Part shown: positions 33,267 through 43,206 of the stretch, in pieces
Numbering within the stretch: position 1 is the stretch's first letter
How the letters are laid out: each line of letters starts with the position of its first letter
Source of the DNA: a virus
Direction: 5' to 3' (one strand)
Virus record (IMG/VR): IMGVR_UViG_3300021962_008580
Location: 1 to 54,709 of that record
Length of the DNA: 54,709 nucleotides
Translations under genes and position numbers: made by a program
The notes under the pieces: model-generated
The model's input: only the letters and a program-made list of their open reading frames with translations
Database searches by the model: none
What the model was told of the DNA's origin: nothing

Positions 33267-36200
33267 TTATGTATCAAAACGGACGATAATATTGATGGGC
33301 CAATCAATTAGATTTTTTATAGGTTTGCCCAACTTTCCTATTGCTACCAACGACCCGTTGGTTTCGTCATATAGACCAATTGTGGTGATATATGGAGCTA
33401 GATAAGATCCTGTAAGGTCATATGACGAAGATGTCTGATAATTGAAGAAGTTTGGATCTACATCAAAGGATTTTTTACCACAATATCTATCAAGATAACT
33501 TATTATATCTTTGACATATCGTCTTGTTGAATTTTCATCGATATACTTTGGAAGTAGGGTTGGGGTTAGTTTGTTAGCGTAATATGCAACCAAAATAGCA
33601 CCGTCCTTGATATCAATTGTTCCGTTTCCATCAATGTCCAATAAACCAGTTTTTACCAGCTTATTTTCTATATAATCAAAAACCTCTTTGGTAAATGTGG
33701 TATATGAACTGCTGGTGAAAAATTCCGTGATTTCGGATTCTAGCAACAATACGTCTTCGGCTTCGGTTTGAAGAAGATCCATTCCCCACCAATCATAATC
33801 ATTCGGAGAATTGGTTTCCAACCCAAGTCCGTTGTCATATAACCTGGATTCATCTTGGAATCTTCTTTTGGTGAGATATTGCATGATGAAATTAACATCA
33901 TATAAATCAAACTTACCATCTTGATTTACATCGAACAGCAAAGGATCGGACACCAAAGAAGTTGGGTTTGTGCTATAATTGAACTCTCCCGGATTTATGG
34001 TTACAAGATATTCGTGCTCAAATATTGTGTGGGTTCCTTGATATTTCATATCAAAACCTCGACTGCCAGAATTGGTGAGTATATGATAATAGTTGGATGA
34101 AGTATTCGTCATTACCGCATATCCATTTCTATAAAACATATTTCCAAGATGTGGATTTTTAGAATAATCATCAAAATCATACACAAATACAGAACCACTA
34201 TAATTGTAAGGAAATGCTGAAGCGGATTGAACGTATGCGTCTATGATTACCGATTGAGAAACTGGGTCGGCGTAGTTGTAAATCGGAGCACCCACGGCCA
34301 AGAAACCATAACCCATCGCCACCGATTTTCCATATACATTGTATGGTTTATTTTCTTCTTTGTTTTGTCTTAGTATAGTTTCTTCGTTCCAATTGCCTAT
34401 ACCAGAATCATATCCATATATGGCCACTCTTCCTAAAACACCGTCTTCACTTCCGATTGATTGATACGAGCTACTTTCCAGTTCAAAGCTAGAAGAGTCC
34501 GAATTGTATGAAACAAGTTTTAACGGAGAATCTGTTTCATAGCTTACCGCGGCTTTTAATCCATCGATAGAAACCGATCTTCCAAAATTATTAACCGTTT
34601 CAAATGTTCTGTTACCAAATGTTTTATTGATCAAATAGAAAGAAGAGCTTGAATCGGCACATGGTCTAAAATTATAGAAGTATACCGCTCCAAGTACTTT
34701 TTCCAAATTTGTGGGAGCACCGTTGTATGGAGTAAATCCTTTGTCAAAATAACTTCCAATTGCCATATTGTCCCCATTCAAAGCAACGGCCATTCCAAAT
34801 CCGTCGTATGGCATTGTTATTTCATTTGCATATTCTGGAGAACTTATTGGTAAATCCCCAAAAGTTTCGTCCCCAACAATTATCATATACTCGGACCAAG
34901 ATGCCGTTGGACAATCATTGACAGAAGCAGAATAATATGAGCAAGTAAATAATGCAGCGTATCCGTTGCTTCCTGTCATATACGTTCCTATCAAAACTCT
35001 GTCATTGTTTGCTTGTAAGCACCATCCAAATTTATCTCCGATTTGACCTATACTGGAAGTCAGTACCGCTTCACGAACCCAAGTATAATTTCCAGATATG
35101 TATGTTGGGACATCCTCTGGAGAATACAATGGCGCCAACGAACTGGTGGAAATATAATCGCATGATCCACTATTCTCATATTTGTATCTTCTATAGATAT
35201 AAACCGAGCCGACTTCACTATTTTCGTATGGAGCACCAATTGCTAAAATGTCATCGTCCAATGAAACGCTTTGACCAAATCTACTTCCGGAATTATCTCC
35301 TGGTATAGTGTTGATGATTCCCCAGTTTTCTATTCCACCTTTATATTTGTCGTATACGTGTACACATCCAGTTTGTAAGCTTCCAGTGGCGGCGTCGTGT
35401 GGTGCTCCAACTGCTAGAAAAGCTTCATCAATGCTGACTGATGTTCCGTAGCCATCATCAATCAAATTGTTCATTGATCCACTTGCTATTACTTGATTTA
35501 CCGTGTCCATGTTTGGACCGTATTCATCAAATATTCCTTCATATGAATGAGGAGAATGTAATCTTCTTACCAATCTGTGCTTATCAAGATTGGTATCGTA
35601 TTTGTACAAAGCGGCATATCCATGCAAGCTTGCTGAAAGGCTAAATACATCCATAGGAGAACCGACGGCTATATATCTGTCCCAAACAGAAACGGATTCT
35701 CCAAAATGTTCTCCAGCCGGTTCAAATATATTGATAGAACCAGATTCATCATAATCCCAAGAACTACTATCTGGAAAATATTCAACTTGAAGACCCATTG
35801 CCATATATTCTTTGGCAGTCTGGGTGGTCAATATTTCCTGAGAAGAATCTGGATAAGTATAAACAAAATATCCGCTCGAAGTATTCCAATAAAACGGAGG
35901 AGGATATGTTTTTACAGCTGGAATTATTTGCTGAGTTCCAAAATGAGAACCAGAAGCATACAAATTGGTAAACCCGTCATCATAAATTTTGTATGTCTGA
36001 TTGAGGTTGGAGTTGTCTGTTATTTGAACCGACTTTGGTCTTATCTTTTCTCCCCAATAGCTGTTCAATATTCTAAATGTGGTTATTCTACCATTTATAT
36101 CTCTTATTTCTTGCCTGCCTGTAAATGGATCCGACCCAGCAACTTCAAGACCAAATACTTCAGCCGGATTATTTTTGTATCTGTAAAACATCGCATCCGT

Positions 36201-36425
36201 GACGTTATATACAACTCTTTTGTATTTTCCGCTTGGATTGATCGGTTCACTCAAACTGAAAGAGTGTTGATATTTGATTCCTTCGTTGATTTCTACAAGA
36301 TTTGAATAATATGTTGAATATCCGTTTGAATCATGTGCTCCTGACACAATGCTTTGTATGTTCCAGTTTTTGAATGTCTGGAATGGTCGAACAGATATAT
36401 CGCCTGCAGAAAACGATTTGATCAT
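33267..36425 (-). CDS. Tail-associated protein with FG-GAP beta-propeller and dockerin-like repeats
   Basis: This is a 1,052-residue virion protein candidate. The region from about 220 to 780 contains at least seven FG-GAP-type repeats, of the form FGxSVSxxxxxxAVGxP (for example FGESVSVWDRYIAVGSP and FGQSVSLDDDILAIGAP), which predict an integrin-like beta-propeller. Two dockerin-like calcium loops follow, DVNQDGKFDLYDVNFIMQYL near 829 and DIDGNGTIDIKDGAILVAYY near 925. The last 65 residues share a module with the 36496-37641 protein (FNY..., then YITTIGLYDETN and ending in IIVRFD). The shared module and the baseplate genes upstream suggest it mounts on the tail and presents an adhesive propeller. 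Partner unknown. A 70-base gap upstream contains a 7-bp inverted repeat. Confidence 0.8.
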   Translation of the reverse strand: MIKSFSAGDISVRPFQTFKNWNIQSIVSGAHDSNGYSTYYSNLVEINEGIKYQHSFSLSEPINPSGKYKRVVYNVTDAMFYRYKNNPAEVFGLEVAGSDPFTGRQEIRDINGRITTFRILNSYWGEKIRPKSVQITDNSNLNQTYKIYDDGFTNLYASGSHFGTQQIIPAVKTYPPPFYWNTSSGYFVYTYPDSSQEILTTQTAKEYMAMGLQVEYFPDSSSWDYDESGSINIFEPAGEHFGESVSVWDRYIAVGSPMDVFSLSASLHGYAALYKYDTNLDKHRLVRRLHSPHSYEGIFDEYGPNMDTVNQVIASGSMNNLIDDGYGTSVSIDEAFLAVGAPHDAATGSLQTGCVHVYDKYKGGIENWGIINTIPGDNSGSRFGQSVSLDDDILAIGAPYENSEVGSVYIYRRYKYENSGSCDYISTSSLAPLYSPEDVPTYISGNYTWVREAVLTSSIGQIGDKFGWCLQANNDRVLIGTYMTGSNGYAALFTCSYYSASVNDCPTASWSEYMIIVGDETFGDLPISSPEYANEITMPYDGFGMAVALNGDNMAIGSYFDKGFTPYNGAPTNLEKVLGAVYFYNFRPCADSSSSFYLINKTFGNRTFETVNNFGRSVSIDGLKAAVSYETDSPLKLVSYNSDSSSFELESSSYQSIGSEDGVLGRVAIYGYDSGIGNWNEETILRQNKEENKPYNVYGKSVAMGYGFLAVGAPIYNYADPVSQSVIIDAYVQSASAFPYNYSGSVFVYDFDDYSKNPHLGNMFYRNGYAVMTNTSSNYYHILTNSGSRGFDMKYQGTHTIFEHEYLVTINPGEFNYSTNPTSLVSDPLLFDVNQDGKFDLYDVNFIMQYLTKRRFQDESRLYDNGLGLETNSPNDYDWWGMDLLQTEAEDVLLLESEITEFFTSSSYTTFTKEVFDYIENKLVKTGLLDIDGNGTIDIKDGAILVAYYANKLTPTLLPKYIDENSTRRYVKDIISYLDRYCGKKSFDVDPNFFNYQTSSSYDLTGSYLAPYITTIGLYDETNGSLVAIGKLGKPIKNLIDWPINIIVRFDT

Positions 36426-36444
36426 ATAACCAATAAATATTCGT

Positions 36445-36469
36445 TTGGATGGGTATTTTTAACATCCAA
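36445..36469. other. 7-bp inverted repeat in a 70-base gap
   Basis: TTGGATG and CATCCAA are separated by 11 bases, between the 36496-37641 and 33267-36425 genes. There is no T-run after either arm, so I do not call a terminator. AATATTTATT, a variant of the promoter-like motif, lies between it and the next ATG. Confidence 0.4.
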
Positions 36470-36495
36470 CCCAATCAATATTCTAATTATTATAA

Positions 36496-37641
36496 TTAGA
36501 AGTCCAAGCGAATACGAATCAGACATTCGTTGGCGAAGTCTTTCAACACTGGTTGACTTAGTTTTGCGACAGCAACAAGATCGTTACTTTCGTTATACAA
36601 TCCAACCGTTGTGACATAAACCTTTGGATCCGTTGAGAAGTCGGCAAATCTTAGTTTACCGATATCTTGAGAACTTGCTGGATTATCTGTGTCGTTGATG
36701 ACGAAAGTAGGATTGTTGGAATAATTGAACTCTTGGTTCTTTACTCTAACAAAGAAATGGCGGGCTGGCACATATTCTGTGACTCTTGCTTGCATTGGAT
36801 ACAGATTGGAGCCCAATCGAATTGAAGTGAATAATAGACTGGACATTTTAGCATATCCACCCGACCATTGATTGTTTAGATAACTTAAATCTGGAGGATT
36901 GTCGGAGGCAGATCCTGTTGGCCCTGTTCTATATCCGTCAACAGCCCCAACCAATTGTTGAATTGATCTTGGATTTAATACAACTATTCCCAAATCCGGA
37001 TACATAGATCCAATAGCTTCATAGTATCTTGTGGCCAAAGAACCGCTTTCAATTGTTCCTTGAATCAAGTTGTACCTCTTACCACCAGTCTCGGTAGTTG
37101 TATTTGGATTGTCTCTTGAGTCATCAATGATTGTAATTGTTCCTTTTGAACCAGACAAAGTCATCTCAAATTGACCAGGATCCAAACGATCTTTGAACTT
37201 TGTACTTCTAAAGTTTACAACATAAATGTCATCCGAATCTATGGATGTTTGATTTCCGGCGATACTGGATGTAGCAAACGAAAACTTAGTATCTCCAGGA
37301 GTCAATAACAAATTGCGGTATTGATTGTATATAGCCTTGGTAGGATACAACAAACTTCCATTTGATGTGTTGGTATCAAACGTAGAAGAACCAGATCCGG
37401 CATAATGTCCAAAAGTCACTGAAAAATATACATCAGCGTCCGGCTGAGTAGAGCCTGTGTCATATACATTCAAATAATACAATCCATTCAAAGGTTCGTA
37501 TGCCGAAGCACTTGGTGTAGCTTGAAGAGAGCTTGTAAAAAATTGACTCCAACTAGTATTACCGTCGCTCCAAATACCAGTAGATACTGGTTGTGTTCTG
37601 CCAGCCACCAAATCCGTAGTTTCAAATGCTTTGAATATCAT
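36496..37641 (-). CDS. Tail/baseplate structural protein
   Basis: This is a 381-residue strand-rich protein, starting with MIFKAFETTDLVAGRTQPVS. The middle has YDTGSTQPDADVYFSVTFGH and KFKDRLDPGQFEMTLSG. The C-terminus has EFNYSNNPTF followed by YVTTVGLYNESNDLVAVAKL and a final IRIRLDF. This C-terminal module recurs in the next gene downstream and is a pattern I associate with structural proteins of aquatic T4-like phages. It follows the 37643-38269 gene by one base, so the pair is probably coupled. A baseplate or tail-fibre-connecting role is inferred from position. I do not recognise a specific T4 equivalent. Confidence 0.8.
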   Translation of the reverse strand: MIFKAFETTDLVAGRTQPVSTGIWSDGNTSWSQFFTSSLQATPSASAYEPLNGLYYLNVYDTGSTQPDADVYFSVTFGHYAGSGSSTFDTNTSNGSLLYPTKAIYNQYRNLLLTPGDTKFSFATSSIAGNQTSIDSDDIYVVNFRSTKFKDRLDPGQFEMTLSGSKGTITIIDDSRDNPNTTTETGGKRYNLIQGTIESGSLATRYYEAIGSMYPDLGIVVLNPRSIQQLVGAVDGYRTGPTGSASDNPPDLSYLNNQWSGGYAKMSSLLFTSIRLGSNLYPMQARVTEYVPARHFFVRVKNQEFNYSNNPTFVINDTDNPASSQDIGKLRFADFSTDPKVYVTTVGLYNESNDLVAVAKLSQPVLKDFANECLIRIRLDF

Positions 37642-37642
37642 A

Positions 37643-38269
37643 TTAGTCAGCGTTTACTGTTACAGGTATTGTGACCGATCCACCACTTTCATTTCCTACG
37701 ATGGTCAATGTGGTAGTGATAGTTTGTGTCAAAGCTGCGTTTGGTACAAAACGGAATCTCAAACCAACAGCCGTTTGAGCAGTTGTTGAGTTTACGTCAC
37801 CAATAAATGTAGGTATGGTTGCTGTGACGTTGCTGGACAGTTGTTCACCAATAATTGTTCCAGCATTCTTGTTAGCCAAAATAGCGGTATATCCAAGAGT
37901 AGTATTGTATGTGGGATTGGTGGCAGGAACAATAACAGATTCTCCAGAATAGTCTTTATTAACATTGATAGAGCTTTGACCAAGAGAAATAACTGGAATA
38001 GATGTTACTCCGGCTGGAAGGGTGACAAGCTTGTATTTCAAAACTTGGGTTTCATCTGTGAAAGCTTCAAACACTGGAGTATTACGAATGGCTAAATCAT
38101 AATAGGCTGAACCTTGAGGATGATTTGGCTGATACAGACGATAATCGATTTCGTCGTCTGCCAACGCAAAAGACGTAATGTTCAATCCTCCCTTAGCGGC
38201 AAGAATTTCTCTTCCTTTTTTGGTCAGGACGGCATCTACGGTGACTATTTCATTGTTAATGTATGCCAT
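37643..38269 (-). CDS. Virion structural protein, beta-sandwich
   Basis: This is a 208-residue protein. Its N-terminus AYINNEIVTVDAVLTKKGRE and then FALADDEIDYRLY is a pattern I associate with virion proteins of aquatic T4-like phages. The C-terminal half is Thr/Val/Ile-rich with alternating strands (TTTLTIVGNESGGSVTIPV), suggesting an Ig-like or jelly-roll fold. No membrane segment is visible. It lies between the large 38321-42991 protein and the 36496-37641 protein, with TATATTTATA ending 15 bases before the ATG, so it probably heads a two-gene late unit. The exact role is unknown. Confidence 0.8.
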   Translation of the reverse strand: MAYINNEIVTVDAVLTKKGREILAAKGGLNITSFALADDEIDYRLYQPNHPQGSAYYDLAIRNTPVFEAFTDETQVLKYKLVTLPAGVTSIPVISLGQSSINVNKDYSGESVIVPATNPTYNTTLGYTAILANKNAGTIIGEQLSSNVTATIPTFIGDVNSTTAQTAVGLRFRFVPNAALTQTITTTLTIVGNESGGSVTIPVTVNAD

Positions 38270-38284
38270 ATATGTGAATTTGAT

Positions 38285-38294
38285 TATAAATATA
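38285..38294 (-). promoter_or_regulatory. Candidate late-promoter element TATATTTATA
   Basis: The decamer ends 15 bases before the ATG of the 37643-38269 structural gene. Confidence 0.55.
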
Positions 38295-38320
38295 TAGAAC
38301 TTTTGGTTTTTTCACTATTT

Positions 38321-41300
38321 TTATGTAGCTTTTGTTTCGACCGGGAAACTGTTATTTAGTAGGCCCGTATTCTCGTCCACGGTAGTTTTTTTATTCTGAC
38401 TACCACGTTTCCACTTCTGAGGACGGTTTTGCTGATCATACGAATTAATTTCCTTTTGAGAAAATACCCTCTTTTTATATTTGTAATGAGTAGGAAAATA
38501 ACCTACCAATCTCTCCGAATTGGCGGGTGTGTTTTGTAAAGAAACCTCTTTTCTATATCTTATTCCACTATTTGCTGTACCAAACAATGCCCCATATGTT
38601 TTATATACGAATTCGTCAAAAATAGAACCGGTAGAATTTGATGATAAAAACTTCAAGTCAAAATATCCGCTTCCACTTGTTGAAGGTGTAAATGATATAC
38701 TTCCGCTGAAATAAAACTCGGTGGCATCAAAATTGGAGCTAAACATTCCATTGTAAGAAACTGAGCCAGAAACATTCGGTACAAAATTTCCACTTACATT
38801 TAATGGTTCTATAATTGTTCCATTATAAACCGATCCAGAAAGAGGAGATTGATCGTTTTGTACCCCCGAAATATTTCCCCACAATACTCCGTTTATAGAA
38901 TGCGATGTATTTTGTAGGCTACTTGTTACTCCGTTGGCTCCAATATCAAAAGATATACTTCCGGAATATGACATAGATACATTTGTTCCTATAACCACAT
39001 ATAATGGATATTCGGTGATTGTTGGTAATTTGGCTATACTTACTTCGTAATATGAACGAGTTATTGTTTGAGCTGTTCCTTCAAAATTGATTTGCTTCTC
39101 ATATTCATTTAGCTGAGATCCAGACAGTGCGTATTTTCTGTAAACTTGGAATGGTTTTTTAACCTTCAAAACATCGGCTCGATAATAATCACCGTTGTAA
39201 TATGTTATGCCAGAATCAGAATATATTACTGAACCATATTCATCCGGAACGTCGGCATATTGTCTATGATTTATATCATTAAGAAGAGTTGTACCGATAG
39301 TTCTTATGTCTATACTCTGGGTGGCATATACCGGATTACTTCCTGTTATACCATATCCCATGTTGTACACAGATCCTGTTGGTATATAGATATTTTCTCT
39401 GACCACCGGCTTTAGTTCGAGCTTCGGTCTTTCCAATATTGATGGTTCTAGCACCAATCCTTCAACCAACTTTGTTCTCGCTGGAACAATTTGCTTGATA
39501 TAAGAGAACATAGATTTGTCAAAATATGACTTAACCATGTTCATGAACGATTGATAATCTATTCTTCCAAGGCCCTGATCAAAGTATATTTCTCTGAATT
39601 TTTCAAATTTCTTGTATGTTCTGTCATATACTGTTCTTGGGTCTCCGATAAGATCTCCAATTTCAAATTGACCAAAGAATTTTAATATCTCTTCATTTTT
39701 TATGTCAATTGGTGAGAAAAATACCCCAAGCTTATTTGAATCTTTTCCCGTCACATTGGACAGCATCAACGAAGAACGAGTTTCTGAAGATAATGGACTT
39801 GTTAAAGTTTGTTCAACATAGTTTATCTTATTGCTTCTGAATCTCGCAGCTCCATACGACGGAACTTGTATCGTTTGTCTTGTACTCTTTTGAACAAATT
39901 GATATGGATATGAGGACTGAGAAATTGGGCAACCATATTGATCATGTGTGACTTCATACACGGTTGAAAAATTGTTTGCTGTAAATGTGGGGAAATCGGT
40001 CCTAAATGCCAAGTTATTCAATGTCAATGCCACACTTGAAGTATACAAATCGATTGGTCTTTCAAATGATATATGCAACAAGTTTTTGTCTACCATCGTT
40101 TCAGCTGAATCCAAATCATATGATCCCTTATATAACACATGGTTGTTGAAACGATCATCGCTCAAAGGAATTTCCCATAGTTTGATTTCATCCAATGTAC
40201 CCCAAAAAGATCCAGTAGATCCTCCCCAATTGTCTCCAAATAATATTTGTCCACCAGATCTGAAAGAATTGTTAAAACTCGAGCTTAATATGATACTTCC
40301 CGTTGATGTAAATACTATTCTTGAATCGTCGGACTTTTTTACAATCAAATCATATTGTATAGGATAGTCGTCAATTGTAGAGGCTGACGCGCTGGCAAGA
40401 TTAAATGAGGAAAGTGGGTCGTTTCTTCTCAATAAAACGTTGTATGTACTTCCGTCAAACAATGGAATTTTTCCTGTTCCAACTGTTTTCACTCCACCAC
40501 TTCCCGTGACACTAAAAAACATCCTTCCCCAATGATCCCCTCTATCCTTTATAACTCCAACATTCCATATATCTGGGCTGCCAGCTACATATATGATTGA
40601 ATTTTCATCGATTTCTTTTTTATCAAAACTGATATTAAATTCTACGCTTTGAACACTTCCCGTCCAAGGGGCTTCAAAATATTCTCCGCTTCCGCTAAAG
40701 TGTGGTTCATATTTGGTTGTTTCAAATATATAATACGACTTATCGGAAGAATCTATCAAACTATCTATACCACCATATTCTTTTATCTTTATAAGATTTT
40801 TTGGAACTCCAAAACATGAAAGAATTGCATTGATCGACGCCTCCGTTCCTTTTGTCTTATAGATAAAAGGAAGTGAATTCAACAATCTTTTCCATATTAT
40901 TTGGTTTCTTTCTTTCTCGGATATGGTTCCAACTTTATTGTATAATGAAGAAGCTGGACTAAAATCCGATTTGGAGAAAGAAGACAATAGCAATGGAAGA
41001 TTTTCTCTGGATATTTCAGGCTCCCACCCCAAAGATTTCAATATTTGGTCCGATATTCCAGAAGAAACTCCGCGATTTACGTCGGCGTCATGATTGTTTT
41101 TTTCAGTAAATTGTTTGATAAAAATTGAAATGTTATCAAAATAATGTCCGATCATTCCTATAAATCTAATATACTCTTCGTTTTCTGTTCCGGTACTTAT
41201 GAATTCAGGAAGATTGTTTATTAAACCACTTTGATTATCTCTGTCATATAATGAAGCTGACGATTCTGTTCCATAAACATTAATGTGCTCATAATACCAA

Positions 41301-42991
41301 TATGGATTATTTTTCAAGAAATTTTCATATCCATCAAACGATCCATATATTTCATTGATTTTATTTTCTATCAGTTCTTTATCTTTTAAATAAAATACAT
41401 CGTCTGGCTGAGATTCTATTTTTTGATTAAGATTGGAAATTTCATTTTCCAAGGATGTTATTTCTTCTCTCTTTGCCGTATATGTGTTTAATCTGTATAC
41501 CGCCGATGAAAAAGTGACAAAATTTTCAAAATATCTATAGTCAATTGTGTCGAGGTATTGGTTTTTAAGCTTTGTGCCCAACTTTGACATCAATTCGTTG
41601 TATAAACTTCCCGTTTCAGAAAGCAATTCTTCATTGGAAACCGTTTCCGTTGAATTTCCTTTACTTCCTATGTTTACATTGAAATTTGGTCCGCGTAGAC
41701 GAATGGTTTCAATGTATTTTTTTGCGTAGTAATAAAGATTTTGAACCAATGGTTGTGAGGCAAACAAGTTCTTTATCAAAAGCGGAGACCCCTTTCCTAT
41801 GGTGTTTGCCAAAGGAGAATTCAATTTGATTATAAGTCTATCATGAAAATTTGGATTGGTAGAAGCAACCAACTTATAATTCATGATCGGAAGCAAAGTT
41901 CCATCGTCAAAACTCAAGTAGTTTTTGAAAAACCCGATATACAAATTGTTGTAGTAAATTTGAATTTGTTGAATTACTGGGAGGAATATATTGGTGTAAT
42001 ATATTTCCGCCAAGAAATTAACTATATCGTTATAGTTGGAAGGTTTATGATTGTTGATGGCGGTCAATTCTCTATCAACGATAAATTGCAAGAATGAATA
42101 ATATACATTTGATATATCTTGGAACGATACAATAGTGTTATAGTTTTCATGTAACCAATTATAAAATTGCTCATATATTCCAAATATTTGTCTCGTATAA
42201 TAGCTTGATCCGTTTGCTAACTTCTTTTCATTACCATAATAAACGTCGGTGATAAAATTGATAGCGTTGATATCTTGACTTCCGGACACACCACTTATAA
42301 ATCCATAATTATACAAAAATGAACTTGCCACCAAAGGATTTGAATTTTTTACTGAAAAATAAATCTTATATAATTCGGGAGACTTTATTCCGTCTATGAG
42401 TTGATCCATCACTTCATTTATTTGAAGAGCTCCTTGAGAATATGTTTGATATTCAGCGTAAAAGTTTATGTCCTTTTCATCAGTGCTGTTTACATCAGTG
42501 TTTGGAATCAATGCTATTTCTGTTCTTGATGGAGAAATTTCATCTATTATCAATCTTCTTGTTGGATCAAAAGAACTCCCAACCACATCTCTGGTTAATT
42601 GTAATACAACTTTGTAATTTCCCTCGTTGATAGACAAATTGTTGAGTTCGTCCGATATATTGAAAAATACGGATTCGGTTGGCTTACCAACTGAAACCAC
42701 ATCGCTGGAAAAGTATTTGTGATTATATGTTACCGTTTCATTTCTTATATTCTTATAAGATCCGGTGAACTCTTTATATTCTCCAAGGATCTTTATCATA
42801 GATCCGGTTATAAGAGAATCGTCCAAAGTATATACATTCAGGCTAAAAAGATCTTTGTCGGATTTTCCAAATGAAAAATTATAAACTTCATAAACGTCCT
42901 TCAGATAGTCCCAATCATTTTTGGACATATAGTATCCCGTCGAAAATGAAGACGAAGATTGTTCTACATATTTGATATCTTCTATGTTCAT
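38321..42991 (-). CDS. Large baseplate/tail protein with LamG-like domain
   Basis: This is a 1,556-residue protein from the ATG at 42991, which overlaps the upstream stop as ATGA. An in-frame ATG at 43072 would run 85 bases into the previous gene and is unlikely. The N-terminal two thirds are helical and mixed, with KELIENKINEIYGSFDGYE and KRLLNSLPFIYKTKGTEASI. The nucleotides about 40110-40730 encode a concanavalin/LamG-like domain (FNISFDKKEIDEN, then GGQILFGDNWGG and LDEIKLWEIPLSDDRF). The C-terminus is strand-rich. In T4, gp6 is followed by the large wedge protein gp7. This protein has that place in the order, but I see no direct gp7 similarity. The LamG-like domain may bind carbohydrate or act as a structural sandwich. 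Confidence 0.82.
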   Translation of the reverse strand: MNIEDIKYVEQSSSSFSTGYYMSKNDWDYLKDVYEVYNFSFGKSDKDLFSLNVYTLDDSLITGSMIKILGEYKEFTGSYKNIRNETVTYNHKYFSSDVVSVGKPTESVFFNISDELNNLSINEGNYKVVLQLTRDVVGSSFDPTRRLIIDEISPSRTEIALIPNTDVNSTDEKDINFYAEYQTYSQGALQINEVMDQLIDGIKSPELYKIYFSVKNSNPLVASSFLYNYGFISGVSGSQDINAINFITDVYYGNEKKLANGSSYYTRQIFGIYEQFYNWLHENYNTIVSFQDISNVYYSFLQFIVDRELTAINNHKPSNYNDIVNFLAEIYYTNIFLPVIQQIQIYYNNLYIGFFKNYLSFDDGTLLPIMNYKLVASTNPNFHDRLIIKLNSPLANTIGKGSPLLIKNLFASQPLVQNLYYYAKKYIETIRLRGPNFNVNIGSKGNSTETVSNEELLSETGSLYNELMSKLGTKLKNQYLDTIDYRYFENFVTFSSAVYRLNTYTAKREEITSLENEISNLNQKIESQPDDVFYLKDKELIENKINEIYGSFDGYENFLKNNPYWYYEHINVYGTESSASLYDRDNQSGLINNLPEFISTGTENEEYIRFIGMIGHYFDNISIFIKQFTEKNNHDADVNRGVSSGISDQILKSLGWEPEISRENLPLLLSSFSKSDFSPASSLYNKVGTISEKERNQIIWKRLLNSLPFIYKTKGTEASINAILSCFGVPKNLIKIKEYGGIDSLIDSSDKSYYIFETTKYEPHFSGSGEYFEAPWTGSVQSVEFNISFDKKEIDENSIIYVAGSPDIWNVGVIKDRGDHWGRMFFSVTGSGGVKTVGTGKIPLFDGSTYNVLLRRNDPLSSFNLASASASTIDDYPIQYDLIVKKSDDSRIVFTSTGSIILSSSFNNSFRSGGQILFGDNWGGSTGSFWGTLDEIKLWEIPLSDDRFNNHVLYKGSYDLDSAETMVDKNLLHISFERPIDLYTSSVALTLNNLAFRTDFPTFTANNFSTVYEVTHDQYGCPISQSSYPYQFVQKSTRQTIQVPSYGAARFRSNKINYVEQTLTSPLSSETRSSLMLSNVTGKDSNKLGVFFSPIDIKNEEILKFFGQFEIGDLIGDPRTVYDRTYKKFEKFREIYFDQGLGRIDYQSFMNMVKSYFDKSMFSYIKQIVPARTKLVEGLVLEPSILERPKLELKPVVRENIYIPTGSVYNMGYGITGSNPVYATQSIDIRTIGTTLLNDINHRQYADVPDEYGSVIYSDSGITYYNGDYYRADVLKVKKPFQVYRKYALSGSQLNEYEKQINFEGTAQTITRSYYEVSIAKLPTITEYPLYVVIGTNVSMSYSGSISFDIGANGVTSSLQNTSHSINGVLWGNISGVQNDQSPLSGSVYNGTIIEPLNVSGNFVPNVSGSVSYNGMFSSNFDATEFYFSGSISFTPSTSGSGYFDLKFLSSNSTGSIFDEFVYKTYGALFGTANSGIRYRKEVSLQNTPANSERLVGYFPTHYKYKKRVFSQKEINSYDQQNRPQKWKRGSQNKKTTVDENTGLLNNSFPVETKAT

Positions 42992-43206
42992 AGCTCCGAA
43001 AATTCTATGTCGTATTTGGTCAAAACCTTTACTGGATTTGTTGGAATATTTTTCAATGGTATTGTAATACAAGTTGAAAACATAGAACCGCTGTTTTCCA
43101 AAATAAGATTATAAGAAGAATCTATATTTGGAGAAATTGATCCAGTTTTGTTAAGACTCAAGACTTCATCTTGAGGATATTTTGCCAAATATGGATTTTC
43201 ATTCAT
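42988..43206 (-). CDS. Small hypothetical protein in baseplate operon
   Basis: This is a 72-residue protein starting MNENPYLAKYPQDEVLSLNK, predicted soluble, with a C-terminal strand pattern (CITIPLKNIPTNPVKVLTKY). The ATG at 43206 overlaps the stop of the 43203-44471 gene as ATGA, and its own stop overlaps the next ATG in the same way. These overlaps at both ends are the best argument that it is real and expressed with its neighbours. The gene order suggests a small baseplate or tail-fibre accessory. Function unknown. Confidence 0.75.
   Translation of the reverse strand: MNENPYLAKYPQDEVLSLNKTGSISPNIDSSYNLILENSGSMFSTCITIPLKNIPTNPVKVLTKYDIEFSEL

Noticed and set aside
42992-43072. Earlier ATG at 43072 for the 1,556-residue protein
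   Set aside because: It would overlap the 72-residue gene by 85 bases, whereas the ATG at 42991 gives a standard ATGA junction.
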